From contig CAUJHQ010000138.1 in NCBI GenBank assembly GCA_963204815.1, positions 1 to 51,276 on the forward strand: a stretch of 51,276 nt of DNA. Direction: 5' to 3'. The DNA is from Pseudomonadota bacterium (GTDB lineage: Bacteria > Pseudomonadota > Gammaproteobacteria > Burkholderiales > Burkholderiaceae_C). The notes below the pieces were generated by a model, which did not search any database, had not been told where the DNA came from, and was given only the letters and a program-made list of their open reading frames with translations. The position numbers and the translations under genes were made by a program. Below, piece after piece: positions 34,595 through 43,106 of this stretch (the stretch's first letter is position 1; each line of letters begins with the position of its first letter).

Positions 34595-34616
34595 CAAGGC
34601 GCTGAAATCATTCCAG

Positions 34617-35168
34617 ATGGCGCTCAAACGACCGAAAGCCGGGAAGAACCCTGAGCCCGACGAGGGTGCCGCCGCGGAGGAGCACGGCGCCACGCTCGAC
34701 CGCTACGACATCGCCATCCTCGGTGCGCTGCAGCAGGACGCGCGGCTGTCCAACACCGAGCTGGCGGCGCGCATCGGCCTGTCGGCGGCGCCGACCTGGC
34801 GGCGCGTGAAGTGGCTCGAGCAGCAGGGCTACATCACCGGCTACCGCGCCGAGGTCGACCGTCGCCGCATCGGCCTGGGCGTGCTGGCCTTCGTGCGCGT
34901 CGACGCCGAGCGCAACAACGCCGAAGGCACGCGGGTGCTGGAAGACGCCATCCGCGCGCTGCCGGAGGTGATCACCTGCCACTACATCAGCGGCGCCGGC
35001 ACCTTCGAGCTGCAGGTGGTGGCGACCGACCTCGACGCCTTCTCGCGCTGGAGCATGGCCACGCTGTTCAAGCTGCCCAACGTGAAGGACCTGCACACCA
35101 GCTTCTCGCTCGGCGAGGTCAAGGCGAGCGCGACGTTGCCTTTGTCGCACCTGCGCGCCGGCCGTTGA
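34617..35168 (+). CDS. Lrp/AsnC-family transcriptional regulator
   Basis: 183-aa protein: disordered N-terminal ~25 residues, HTH domain (LDRYDIAILGALQQDARLSN; ELAARIGLSAAPTWRRVKWL) and C-terminal RAM/AsnC effector domain (VITCHYISGAGTFELQVVAT). Divergent from the ior operon, so it probably senses an aromatic or branched amino acid and controls it. ATG 34617 is preferred; an in-frame ATG at 34542 would add 25 residues but places the operator inside the gene. Confidence 0.9.
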   Translation: MALKRPKAGKNPEPDEGAAAEEHGATLDRYDIAILGALQQDARLSNTELAARIGLSAAPTWRRVKWLEQQGYITGYRAEVDRRRIGLGVLAFVRVDAERNNAEGTRVLEDAIRALPEVITCHYISGAGTFELQVVATDLDAFSRWSMATLFKLPNVKDLHTSFSLGEVKASATLPLSHLRAGR

Positions 35169-35211
35169 GGGGCCGGCTCAAGGGCGCGGCGCCGGGGCCG
35201 ATGACCCGACG

Positions 35212-36372
35212 ATGGGCCTCTTCACGATCGACCGCGCTCGCCTGCGGCACGCGGACGCCGACGCGCGCCAGCAACTGCGCGCGTCGCAGGCGCTGCTGGG
35301 GCTGGCCGTGTACGGGGTGTTCGCGATCGTGCAGCACGTGGAGGTCATGCTCGGCCTCATCGAGCCGGCCGACTCCTGGGCGCTCACGGCCTACAGCATG
35401 ACCGGCGGGCTGTTCTTCTACGCGGTCATCCGCAGCGGCCTGAACCTGCGCCTGCGCTCCGACCGCGCGCTGGCCATGCCGCAGACGCTGTGGGCCATGG
35501 GCAGCCTGGCATGGTCCTATGCCATCACCGGGCCGGCGCGCGGCGCGGTGCTGCTGATCACGATGCTGGTCATCCTGTTCGGCATGTTCAGCCTGCCGCC
35601 GGCGCGTTCGCGCGCGCTCACGGCCGCCGGCTTCACGATGCTGGCCGCGGTGATGGTGTGGAAGGCGGCGTCCGACCCGGCGCGCTACGACCCCCGCGTC
35701 GAGGCGCTGCACCTCGTCTTCGCCGGCATCGTGATGGCCGCCTGCGCGATGCTGTCGATGCGCTTCGGCCGCATGCGCGCGCGCCTGGAGCAGCAGCGCG
35801 CCGAGCTGGCCGGCGCGCTGGACCGCATCCGCGCGCTGGCCACGCGCGACGAACTCACCGGCCTGCTGAACCGCCGCGCCGTCATGGACCACCTGCTGGT
35901 GGCCCTGCGCGAACGGCACAGCGTGCAGTCCCGGCTGGCGGTGGCACTGGTCGACCTGGACCACTTCAAGCGCATCAATGACCGCCACGGCCACGCCGCC
36001 GGCGATGCGGTGCTGCGCCGCTTCGCCGAGGCGGCCGGCGCCGAGGTGCGCACCGGCGACGTGGTGGCGCGCTGGGGCGGCGAAGAGTTCCTCGTCATGA
36101 TGCCGGGCGCCAGCGTCGAGCAGGCGCTCGCCGTGCTGGCGCGCGTGCGCGCGCGCCTCGCCGCGACGGCCTGGGACGACATCGCCGGCGGCCTGGCCGT
36201 CACCTTCTCGGCCGGCGTCGCGCTGTGCGAGAGCGAGCTCGACCTCGAACCCGCGATCGAACGTGCCGACGCCGCGATGTACCGCGCCAAGGAAGCCGGC
36301 CGCGACCGCGCCTTCGGGCCGCGGGCGCTGCGGCCGGCGGAGTGCGATACGCTCACGGGCCTCACTGCCTGA
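35212..36372 (+). CDS. membrane diguanylate cyclase (GGDEF)
   Basis: 386-aa protein with about six membrane segments (residues ~25-185), a short coiled linker and a C-terminal GGDEF domain. The active site is GGEEF (residues 289-293), with RTGD I-site five residues before it, DELTGLLNRR entry and FKRINDRHGHAAGD substrate-binding motif. It should make c-di-GMP with product inhibition. The signal sensed by the membrane domain is unknown. 28 nt precede the paralogous degenerate gene. Confidence 0.9.
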   Translation: MGLFTIDRARLRHADADARQQLRASQALLGLAVYGVFAIVQHVEVMLGLIEPADSWALTAYSMTGGLFFYAVIRSGLNLRLRSDRALAMPQTLWAMGSLAWSYAITGPARGAVLLITMLVILFGMFSLPPARSRALTAAGFTMLAAVMVWKAASDPARYDPRVEALHLVFAGIVMAACAMLSMRFGRMRARLEQQRAELAGALDRIRALATRDELTGLLNRRAVMDHLLVALRERHSVQSRLAVALVDLDHFKRINDRHGHAAGDAVLRRFAEAAGAEVRTGDVVARWGGEEFLVMMPGASVEQALAVLARVRARLAATAWDDIAGGLAVTFSAGVALCESELDLEPAIERADAAMYRAKEAGRDRAFGPRALRPAECDTLTGLTA

Positions 36373-36400
36373 CCCAGCTGCCCTGACCGCCGACCGGCCG

Positions 36401-37480
36401 ATGCGCCGCTTATTCGACGTGCTGCTCACCACCGACCCGCTGCAGCGGGTGCGGTTGTCGCAGTCGTTCCTGGCCATCGAGCTGATGGTCGCCGGCGTGC
36501 TGACGGTGCACTACTTCGCCTGGGCGGGCGTCGCGCCGCGCGCCGCGCTGTGGGCGTGGACGGCGGTGTCCGCCGGCGGCATCGTGCTCGGCTACGTGCT
36601 GGTGCGGGCGGGTGCCACGCGGCGCTTCGCCGACCCGTCGCTCACGGTGCCGATGATGGCCTTCGCCATCTTCTGCAGCGCCTGGGCCTACGCGCTGCTC
36701 GGCCCCGGCCGCGGCGCCGTGTTCCCCATCGTCATGGTGACGCTGATGTTCGGCATGTTCGTCGCCACGCCGCGCCAGATCGCGTGGGTCGGGCTGTATG
36801 CGGTGGCGCTGCTGGGCGCCGTGATGCTGGTGCTGGCGCGCACGCAGCCGGCGCGCTACCCGGCGGCGGTGGAGATCGGCCACTTTCTCATCGTCGCCAC
36901 CATGATGCCGGCGGTGGCGGTGCTGGCGGCGCGGCTGGCGCACGTGCGCGAGCGCTCGCGCCGCCACCGCGCCGAGCGGGAGACGGCGCTGGCGCGCATC
37001 CGCGAACTCGCCACGCACGACGAGCTCACCGGCCTGGTGAACCGCCGCCACCTGCAGGAGCTGATGGACCAGGAGCACCAGCGCTGCATCCGGTCCGGCC
37101 AGACCTTCTGCGTCGCCGTGTTCGCGATCGACGACTTCGAGGCGCACGCGCCGCGCGCCGGCGGCAGTGACGCGCTGGTGCGCGACGTCGCGCAGGACGC
37201 GCAGCGCTCGGTGCGCCTCGCCGACGTGCTGGGCCGCTGGGATGGCGGCCGCTTCGTGCTGCTGATGTCGGACACGCGCGCGGCGCTGGCGCGCGGCGGC
37301 GTCGAGCGCCTGCGCGAGCGCGTGGCCGCGGCCCGCGCACCCGCGGGCGTGGCGGTCACGCTGTCGGCCGGGCTCGCCGAACACCTGGCCGGCGAGACGG
37401 TGGCGCAGACGCTCGCGCGCGCCGAGGCGGCGCTCGCCGATGCGCTGTCGCAGGGCCCCGACCGGGTGGTCGTCGCGTGA
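36401..37480 (+). CDS. membrane GGDEF paralogue with degenerate active site
   Basis: 359-aa protein with the same membrane-domain layout as its upstream neighbour (shared GPxRGAV and FGMF motifs) and a GGDEF fold starting ATHDELTGLVNRRHL. The active-site loop is DGGRF (281-285) instead of GGDEF, and the nucleotide-binding FKxINDxxGHxxGD stretch is lost, so cyclase activity is unlikely. The I-site-like RLAD remains, so it may bind c-di-GMP or act as a partner of the active enzyme. ATG 36401 gives the paralogue-like N-terminus; stop overlaps the EamA start (GTGA). Confidence 0.85.
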   Translation: MRRLFDVLLTTDPLQRVRLSQSFLAIELMVAGVLTVHYFAWAGVAPRAALWAWTAVSAGGIVLGYVLVRAGATRRFADPSLTVPMMAFAIFCSAWAYALLGPGRGAVFPIVMVTLMFGMFVATPRQIAWVGLYAVALLGAVMLVLARTQPARYPAAVEIGHFLIVATMMPAVAVLAARLAHVRERSRRHRAERETALARIRELATHDELTGLVNRRHLQELMDQEHQRCIRSGQTFCVAVFAIDDFEAHAPRAGGSDALVRDVAQDAQRSVRLADVLGRWDGGRFVLLMSDTRAALARGGVERLRERVAAARAPAGVAVTLSAGLAEHLAGETVAQTLARAEAALADALSQGPDRVVVA

Positions 37481-38361
37481 CGCTGCCGGGGCGCCACCTG
37501 CTGCTCGCGCTGGCGGTCGTCGCCGTGTGGGGCACCAACTTCGTCGTCATCAAGCTGGCGCTGGGCACGCTGCCGCCGCTGCTGTTCGCGACGCTGCGCT
37601 TCGCCATCGCCTTCGTGCCGGCGGCCTTCTTCATCCGCCGCCCGCCGGTGCCGTGGCGCCAGCTGGCGAGCTACGGCGTGCTCATCGGCGCCGGCCAGTT
37701 CGGGCTGCTGTACATCGCCATCGGCGGCCACATCGCGCCGGGGTTGGCGTCGCTGGTCGTACAGACGCAGGTGTTCTTCACCATCGGCATGGCCATCATG
37801 CTCGCCGGCGAGCGCGTGCGCGCGTACCAGTGGGTGGCGCTGGCCTTCGCGGTGGGCGGCATCGGCGTCATCGCGGCGCACACCGACGCCAGCTCCACGC
37901 CGCTGGGCCTGGCGCTCGTGCTCGGCGCGGCGGCGGCGTGGGCCGGTGGCAACCTCGTGGCGCGGCGCAGCGGGCGCGTCGACATGCTGGGCTACGTGGT
38001 CTGGTCGAGCGTCTTCGCGCTGCCGCCGCTGGCGCTCGCCTCGCTGCTGTTCGAAGGGCCGCAGGCCATCGCGGACGGTTTGTCGCACGCCGGTGCGGGC
38101 GTGTGGGCGGCGGTGGTGTGGCAGTCGGTCGGCAACACCTTGTTCGGCTACGCCGCGTGGGGCTGGCTGCTCGCCCGCCACGAAGCCGCCCAGGTGGTGC
38201 CGATGGCGCTGCTGGTGCCGGTGTTCGGCATGGCGGCGTCGGCGCTCTGGCTGGGCGAGCCGCTGCCGCCGTGGAAGCTGGGCGCCGCGGCGCTGGTGAT
38301 GGGCGGGCTGGCGCTCAACCTCTTCTGGCCGCAGCTGCGCGCCCGGCTCGTGCGGTGGTGA
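37477..38361 (+). CDS. EamA/DMT-family exporter
   Basis: 294-aa membrane protein with ten hydrophobic segments in two EamA repeats (ALAVVAVWGTNFVVIKLALG; ALVLGAAAAWAGGNLVARRS). It resembles the cysteine/O-acetylserine exporter branch (EamA/YdeD). The start is GTG 37477, overlapping the GGDEF-paralogue stop; the stop overlaps the next gene (GTGA). Substrate not determinable from sequence. Confidence 0.9.
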   Translation: MTLPGRHLLLALAVVAVWGTNFVVIKLALGTLPPLLFATLRFAIAFVPAAFFIRRPPVPWRQLASYGVLIGAGQFGLLYIAIGGHIAPGLASLVVQTQVFFTIGMAIMLAGERVRAYQWVALAFAVGGIGVIAAHTDASSTPLGLALVLGAAAAWAGGNLVARRSGRVDMLGYVVWSSVFALPPLALASLLFEGPQAIADGLSHAGAGVWAAVVWQSVGNTLFGYAAWGWLLARHEAAQVVPMALLVPVFGMAASALWLGEPLPPWKLGAAALVMGGLALNLFWPQLRARLVRW

Positions 38362-38876
38362 GGCGGCACGCGTTCGCCGTGCTGCTGGCCGCGCTGCCGG
38401 CCTGGGCAGCGCCGCCCGCCGAAGACCTGTTCGTGGACCTGCGCGTGCAACGCGGCCCGCCCGCCGCCGCCGGCGGCGTCACGCTGGGCACGCGCGGCGG
38501 CACGCCAGCGCCGGCCGGCAGCGTGAGCGTGCGCACCGACGGCGACGAGGCCGACGGCGTGCAGACCGTGCGCGTGCGCAACGGGGCACGCGCCACTCTG
38601 CACGTGCCGCGGAGGGTCGCGCTGCCCACCGGCGACTGGGTCTTCGGCGGCCGCAACCCCGGCGTCGCGCAGACGCGCCAATGGGTCGACGCCGGCCGCG
38701 GCTTCGGCGTGCAGCCCACGTGGCCGGGCGGGGCCGCGCCGGTGGCAGTGGCGGTCGAGGTCCACGGCGCCACGGCCGTCACCACGGCGCTGCGGCTGCC
38801 GCTCGACGCGTGGCAGGGCTTCGCGAGCGCCGGCGACACCGAACTGCAGCTGCGCGTGCGCCGCGCCGCACGCTGA
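38358..38876 (+). CDS. exported protein of unknown function
   Basis: 172-aa protein with a signal peptide (RRHAFAVLLAALPAWA) and a Gly/Val/Arg-rich mature part predicted to be mostly beta (e.g. GVQTVRVRNGARATLHVPRR). No membrane segment, cysteine or known motif. The start is one of two consecutive GTG codons (38355 or 38358); 38358 overlaps the EamA stop. It ends 6 nt before the convergent mltA stop. Function unknown. Confidence 0.7.
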   Translation: MRRHAFAVLLAALPAWAAPPAEDLFVDLRVQRGPPAAAGGVTLGTRGGTPAPAGSVSVRTDGDEADGVQTVRVRNGARATLHVPRRVALPTGDWVFGGRNPGVAQTRQWVDAGRGFGVQPTWPGGAAPVAVAVEVHGATAVTTALRLPLDAWQGFASAGDTELQLRVRRAAR

Positions 38877-38882
38877 CGCGCG

Positions 38883-40067
38883 CTACGACGAAGGCCGCGC
38901 GCCGCGCGGCCACAGCGCCCACATGCGCAGCGGCTGCTTCATGCGCCCGGCCTGCGCCTCGGCCGTATCGCCCCAGCCCCAGAAGTAGTCGGCGCGCACC
39001 GCGCCGACGATGGCGCTGCCGGTGTCCTGCGCCATCACCAGGCGGCGCAGCGGCGTGCTCGACAGCGGCTCGGTGGTGTCGAGCCAGACCGGCGTGCCGT
39101 AGGGCACGCTCTGCGGGTCGACCGCGATCGAGCGGCCCGGCACCAGCGGCACGCCCTGTGCGCCGCGCGGGCCGACGTTCGGGTCCGGCAGCGGCTCTTC
39201 GCGGAAGAAGACGACGCGCGGGTTGGCCCACAGCATCTCCTGCACGCGCCGCGGATTGGCGCGCGCCCAGGCCTTGATGGCCGGCCACGAGGCGCTCTCC
39301 AGTGTCAGCTCGCCGCGCTCGATGAGCCAGCGGCCGACCGACCGGTAGGGCTGCTCGTTGTGGCCCGCGAACGCGAGGCGCACCGTCTGCACGCGGCCGT
39401 CGGCCTCGGTGATGCGCAGGCGGCCCGAGCCCTGCACCTGCAGCAGCAGCGCGTCGAGCGGGTCGCTCACGTAGGCGATCTCGCGGCCGCGCAGCGGGTG
39501 CGTGGCGGCGGGCATCGTGTCGAGCTGCTGGCGCGTGAACCAGGGCCGCGCCGGCGGCATCTCGGGCGAAGGCGCGAAGAGCGGCACGCGCGAATCGGCG
39601 CGCGGCTTGCGCGTGGCCTCGATCAGCGGCTCGAAGTAGCCGGTGACCAGGCCCTCGGCGTTGCCGTCGGCCGCCTCCAGCCGCCACGGCGACATCCATT
39701 GCGCGAGCCAGGCGCGCAGGGCCGTTTCGCTCGCGGGCGGGTTCAGCAGCGCGCGTGCGCACAACTCGGCCCAGCCGTTCGCGGGGCGCGCACAACTGGC
39801 CTGCAGCGCGGGCCAGAACGCGGCGAGCCGGTCGTCGCTCCAGCCCGGCAGTTCCGACCACTCGGTGCGCACCCAGCGCCCGCGCGGGCGCACGACGGTC
39901 TCGAGCGACAGCAGCGGCGCACCGCCCTCGCTGCGCGGCGGTGGCGCCGGCGTCGCCACCGGGGCCGGCCGCGAAGGCGCCGTGGGTTCGACGGCGCAGC
40001 CGGCGAGCAAACCTAGAATCGCCGCCGCCACGGCCACGCCGCGCCGTGCGATGGAAACATTCGACAT
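38883..40067 (-). CDS. mltA: membrane-bound lytic murein transglycosylase A
   Basis: 394-aa outer-membrane lipoprotein: signal with lipobox (AAAILGLLAGC), MltA domain (GLVTGYFEPLIEATRKPRAD; LDALLLQVQGSGRL) and C-terminal 3D domain with catalytic Asp region (MAQDTGSAIVGAVRADYFWG). It cleaves peptidoglycan glycan strands to 1,6-anhydro products. No clear Shine-Dalgarno precedes ATG 40067, but CACAAT lies 7 nt upstream, so a very short or absent leader is possible. The start overlaps a small opposite-strand gene. Confidence 0.93.
   Translation of the reverse strand: MSNVSIARRGVAVAAAILGLLAGCAVEPTAPSRPAPVATPAPPPRSEGGAPLLSLETVVRPRGRWVRTEWSELPGWSDDRLAAFWPALQASCARPANGWAELCARALLNPPASETALRAWLAQWMSPWRLEAADGNAEGLVTGYFEPLIEATRKPRADSRVPLFAPSPEMPPARPWFTRQQLDTMPAATHPLRGREIAYVSDPLDALLLQVQGSGRLRITEADGRVQTVRLAFAGHNEQPYRSVGRWLIERGELTLESASWPAIKAWARANPRRVQEMLWANPRVVFFREEPLPDPNVGPRGAQGVPLVPGRSIAVDPQSVPYGTPVWLDTTEPLSSTPLRRLVMAQDTGSAIVGAVRADYFWGWGDTAEAQAGRMKQPLRMWALWPRGARPSS
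40014..40019 (+). promoter_or_regulatory. candidate -10 element for the small membrane protein gene
   Basis: TAGAAT (5 of 6 to TATAAT) on the plus strand, 31 nt before ATG 40051, inside the 5' part of mltA on the other strand. No good -35 at 16-18 nt spacing. Confidence 0.3.
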
Positions 40068-40185
40068 GTGGCTGATTGTGCTGGAGGCTCTGCTCGCGCT
40101 CGCGTTGCTGATCGGTATCGTCTGGTGGACGATGTTCTCCGGCCGCCGCAAGGGCGAACCGCCTTCGCGCAGCGACGACAACTGA
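40051..40185 (+). CDS. small single-span membrane protein
   Basis: 44-aa ORF: METFDMW start, one strong hydrophobic segment (LIVLEALLALALLIGIVWWT) and a basic-polar tail (MFSGRRKGEPPSRSDDN), a good positive-inside bitopic protein. It overlaps the mltA start by 17 nt on the opposite strand; an internal ATG at 40066 would give 39 aa and an almost non-overlapping gene. Its membrane character in an otherwise intergenic stretch argues that it is real. Function unknown. Confidence 0.6.
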   Translation: METFDMWLIVLEALLALALLIGIVWWTMFSGRRKGEPPSRSDDN

Positions 40186-40210
40186 TCGACACCAGCAGTT
40201 GCGGACGCGC

Positions 40211-40238
40211 GGAACTTTCGCGCCTCCAATGTGGTCCC
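40211..40238 (+). promoter_or_regulatory. possible ECF/sigma-E-like promoter
   Basis: GGAACTTT (40211-40218) matches the -35 of envelope-stress ECF sigma factors (GGAACTT). A possible -10-like TGGTCC follows about 15 nt later, 33 nt before the antiporter ATG. The -10 match is weak. Confidence 0.25.
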
Positions 40239-40270
40239 TCCAGGTTCGACAAGAACGAGAGGAGACACCG

Positions 40271-41515
40271 ATGCTGGCCGACATCGCAGGTTATCTGCAG
40301 CTCGAAAGCTGGCCGCCGGTCCCCGGGGGTGCTTTCTGGGCCGCGCTGGCCCTCATCGCCGGCGCCCTGATCGGCGAACTGTCGCGGCGCGCCTTCGGCC
40401 TGCCGCGCATCGTGGGCTACAGCGCGGTCGGCCTCGTGCTCGGCCTCGCCGGGCTGGGCGGCGTGACGCCGAGCACGCGCATGGTGGTCGACCTCGCGCT
40501 CGCGCTGCTGCTGTTCGAGCTGGGCAGCCGCGTGCGGCTGTCGTGGCTGCGCGCGAACCCCGCGCTGCTGCTCACCAGCGTGGCGGAGGCGGCGGTCGGC
40601 TTCGTCGCCATCTACGCCGTGCTGCGCTGGATCGACCTTCCGGTGGGCGTGGCGCTCGCGTGCGCCACGCTGGGCACCTGCGCGTCGGGTGCGGTGATCG
40701 CGCGCGTGGCCGGCGAGGTGAAGGCCGCCGGCCAGGTCACCGAACGCATGATCGTCCTGACGGCGCTGAACACGCTGGTGGCCGTGCTCGCGCACAAGCT
40801 GCTCGTCGGCTGGCTGCACCTGGAGGTGGCCGGCGACTGGGTGCGCGCCATCTCGCAGCCGCTGTGGGTCTTCGGCGGCAGCGTGCTGGTGGCGGCGCTG
40901 CTGGCCTCGCTGGTGGCGTGGATCGCGCGCCGCCTCGACCTTGCCGACGAGAACGCCGCGCTGCTGCTGCTCGGCCTGGTGGTGCTGGCGCTGACGACGG
41001 CGCAGTTCCTCAACCTGTCGACGCTGCTGGTGCCGCTGCTGGCCGGCGTGCTGCTGCGCAACCGCAGCGAGCGGCCCTGGGTCTGGCCGCGCCACTTCGG
41101 CACCGCCGGCGGCGTGCTGGTGCTGATGATGTTCGTCATCGTCGGCGGCGCGGTCACGCCCGACGCGCTGCTGCAGGGCGGCCTCATCGCGCTGGCGATG
41201 CTGGCCGCGCGTGCGCTCGCGAAGGGGGCCGCCGTCATGCTGCTCGCGCCGTGGAGCGGGCTGCGGCTGCGCCAGGGGCTGGGGCTCGCGCTCACGCTGA
41301 CGCCGATGTCGGGCACCGTGCTCGTGCTGCTGCTGGACCTGCAGGACGCGCACGCGCTGTTCGCCTCGATGGTGACGCCGGTGGTGCTGTCGGCGATCGC
41401 GTTCACCGAGCTGCTGGGCCCGATCCTCGTGCAATGGGGCCTGCGCATCGCCGGCGAGCAGCACCCGGTGGTGGCGCGGCGCGCGCAGGCGCCCGTGCGG
41501 GAGGTCGCGGCATGA
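40271..41515 (+). CDS. CPA2-type cation:proton antiporter
   Basis: 414-aa polytopic membrane protein of the Na+/H+ exchanger (CPA2) family with about 12 segments. Motifs: [34 protein letters not shown] and [18 protein letters not shown], the unwound-helix region that normally holds the ion-binding residues. No TrkA-N domain follows, so it is a short member. ATG 40271 has AGGAG upstream; the ORF extends 24 codons further without support. The stop overlaps the ligase gene (ATGA). Ion specificity unknown. Confidence 0.88.
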   Translation: MLADIAGYLQLESWPPVPGGAFWAALALIAGALIGELSRRAFGLPRIVGYSAVGLVLGLAGLGGVTPSTRMVVDLALALLLFELGSRVRLSWLRANPALLLTSVAEAAVGFVAIYAVLRWIDLPVGVALACATLGTCASGAVIARVAGEVKAAGQVTERMIVLTALNTLVAVLAHKLLVGWLHLEVAGDWVRAISQPLWVFGGSVLVAALLASLVAWIARRLDLADENAALLLLGLVVLALTTAQFLNLSTLLVPLLAGVLLRNRSERPWVWPRHFGTAGGVLVLMMFVIVGGAVTPDALLQGGLIALAMLAARALAKGAAVMLLAPWSGLRLRQGLGLALTLTPMSGTVLVLLLDLQDAHALFASMVTPVVLSAIAFTELLGPILVQWGLRIAGEQHPVVARRAQAPVREVAA

Positions 41516-42633
41516 GCTTGGAGACCTTTGCCACATCGCGCGCACTCACGCTGGGCGTCGAGCTCGAACTGCAGATCGTCTCCACGCACGACTACGACCT
41601 CGCGCCCGGTGCCGCCGACCTGCTGCGCGTGCTGGGCAAGCGCAAGGGCCCGGGCAGCGTCGTGCCCGAGATCACCGACAGCATGATCGAGCTGTCCACC
41701 GGCATCTGCACCGACCATGCCGACGCGCTGGCGCAGCTGGGCGAGATCCGCGACGAGCTCGTGCGCGCGGCCGACAAGCTGGGCGTGGCGCTGTCCGGCG
41801 GCGGCACGCACCCGTTCCAGGACTGGAGCCAGCGCCGCATCTTCGACAAGCCGCGCTTCAAGCAGATCAGCGAGCTCTACGGCTACCTGAGCAAGCAGTT
41901 CACCATCTTCGGCCAGCACGTGCACATCGGCTGCCCCAGCGCCGACGACGCGCTCGTGCTGCTGCACGGCGTGAGCCGCTTCATTCCGCACCTGATCGCG
42001 CTGTCGGCGTCGAGCCCGTTCGTGCAGGGCACCGACACCGCGTTCCACTCGGCGCGGCTGAACTCGGTGTTCGCCTTCCCGCTGTCGGGGCGCGCGCCCT
42101 TCGCGCTCACCTGGGCCGACTTCGGCATCTACTTCGACAAGATGACGCGCACCGGCGTCGTCAAGAGCATGAAGGACTTCTACTGGGACATCCGCCCCAA
42201 GCCGGAGTTCGGCACGATCGAGGTGCGCGTGCTGGACACGCCGCTCACGATCGAGAAGGCGGCCGCGATGGCGGGCCTGATCCAGTGCCTGGCGCGCTGG
42301 CTCACGGTGGAGAAGCCCTTCAAGCCCGAAGAGGACGACTACCTGCCCTACACCTTCAACCGCTTCCAGGCCTGTCGCTTCGGGCTCGACGGCATCTTCG
42401 TCGACCCGAAGACCGGCGAGCACCGCAGCCTGCGCGACGACATCGTGCGCACGCTGGCGGCGCTGGACCCGCATGCCGAGGCGCTGCGCGCCGAAGCGGC
42501 ACTGGCCTTCGTGCGGCGCGAACTCGACAGCTTCGGCAACGACGCCAACTGGATCCGCGCCACGATGGACCGCGAGCGCCTGCTCGCCGAGGTGGTGCGC
42601 CAGCAGACGCGGCGCTGGGCCGGGCGCCCCTGA
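41512..42633 (+). CDS. ybdK: YbdK-family carboxylate-amine ligase (GCS2)
   Basis: 373-aa member of glutamate-cysteine ligase family 2: [20 protein letters not shown] (ATP/metal-binding Glu cluster), [26 protein letters not shown] and [21 protein letters not shown]. coli YbdK has weak glutamate-cysteine ligase activity; the true substrate here is uncertain. Translationally coupled to the antiporter by a 4-nt overlap, suggesting a shared role in stress or ion homeostasis (inference). Confidence 0.92.
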   Translation: MSLETFATSRALTLGVELELQIVSTHDYDLAPGAADLLRVLGKRKGPGSVVPEITDSMIELSTGICTDHADALAQLGEIRDELVRAADKLGVALSGGGTHPFQDWSQRRIFDKPRFKQISELYGYLSKQFTIFGQHVHIGCPSADDALVLLHGVSRFIPHLIALSASSPFVQGTDTAFHSARLNSVFAFPLSGRAPFALTWADFGIYFDKMTRTGVVKSMKDFYWDIRPKPEFGTIEVRVLDTPLTIEKAAAMAGLIQCLARWLTVEKPFKPEEDDYLPYTFNRFQACRFGLDGIFVDPKTGEHRSLRDDIVRTLAALDPHAEALRAEAALAFVRRELDSFGNDANWIRATMDRERLLAEVVRQQTRRWAGRP

Positions 42634-42657
42634 GCCGCCGGCGCGGCGGAACGGGCG

Positions 42658-43041
42658 TCAGGCCGCGGTCTTGCGGCCGGGCGTCTTCTTCGCCGGCGCC
42701 TTCTTCGCGGCCGGGGCCTTCGCGGCGGCCTTCTTCACCGCCGTCTTCGCCGGCGCGCTCGCCGCCTCGGCCTTCTTCACCGCCGCGTCGAGCGACTTCT
42801 GCGCCTTCGCGATCAGGCGGTGCAGTTTGTCCTCGGCCTTCTTCAGCGCGCCTTCGGCCCGGTCCTGCGCGGCGGTGGTCTTCTTCAGCGCCTTGGCCTT
42901 GGCCTTCGCCATCTCGGCCTGCGCGGCACTGCGCACGCCCTCGATCTTGCCGAGCACCGCGGCGCGCACGTGCTGTGCGGCGTCGCCGAGGCTGTCGACG
43001 GCCTTCGCGAGTTCGGGGTTCTTCGGCTTGCGGGTGGCCAT
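42658..43041 (-). CDS. histone H1-like Lys/Ala-rich DNA-binding protein
   Basis: 127-aa basic protein. The N-terminal ~85 residues form amphipathic, coiled-coil-like helices (LGDAAQHVRAAVLGKIEGVR). The C-terminus is a low-complexity Lys/Ala/Pro tail (KKAAAKAPAAKKAPAKK) like histone H1 tails and bacterial HctB/AlgP-type proteins. ATG 43041 gives MATRKPKNPEL. Probably a nucleoid-associated protein; the helical half could instead resemble phasins. It is convergent with ybdK with only 24 nt between. Confidence 0.75.
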   Translation of the reverse strand: MATRKPKNPELAKAVDSLGDAAQHVRAAVLGKIEGVRSAAQAEMAKAKAKALKKTTAAQDRAEGALKKAEDKLHRLIAKAQKSLDAAVKKAEAASAPAKTAVKKAAAKAPAAKKAPAKKTPGRKTAA

Positions 43042-43106
43042 GGGGTGCCTTTCGTGTGGAGACAGCGGCAATCTACCGCGTGGCCCGCACCCCGCCTTGC
43101 GCTGAC

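Noticed and set aside
42634..42657. Small G/C hairpin between ybdK and the histone-like gene as terminator
   Set aside because: Five-bp stem with no T-run; expected by chance at this base composition.
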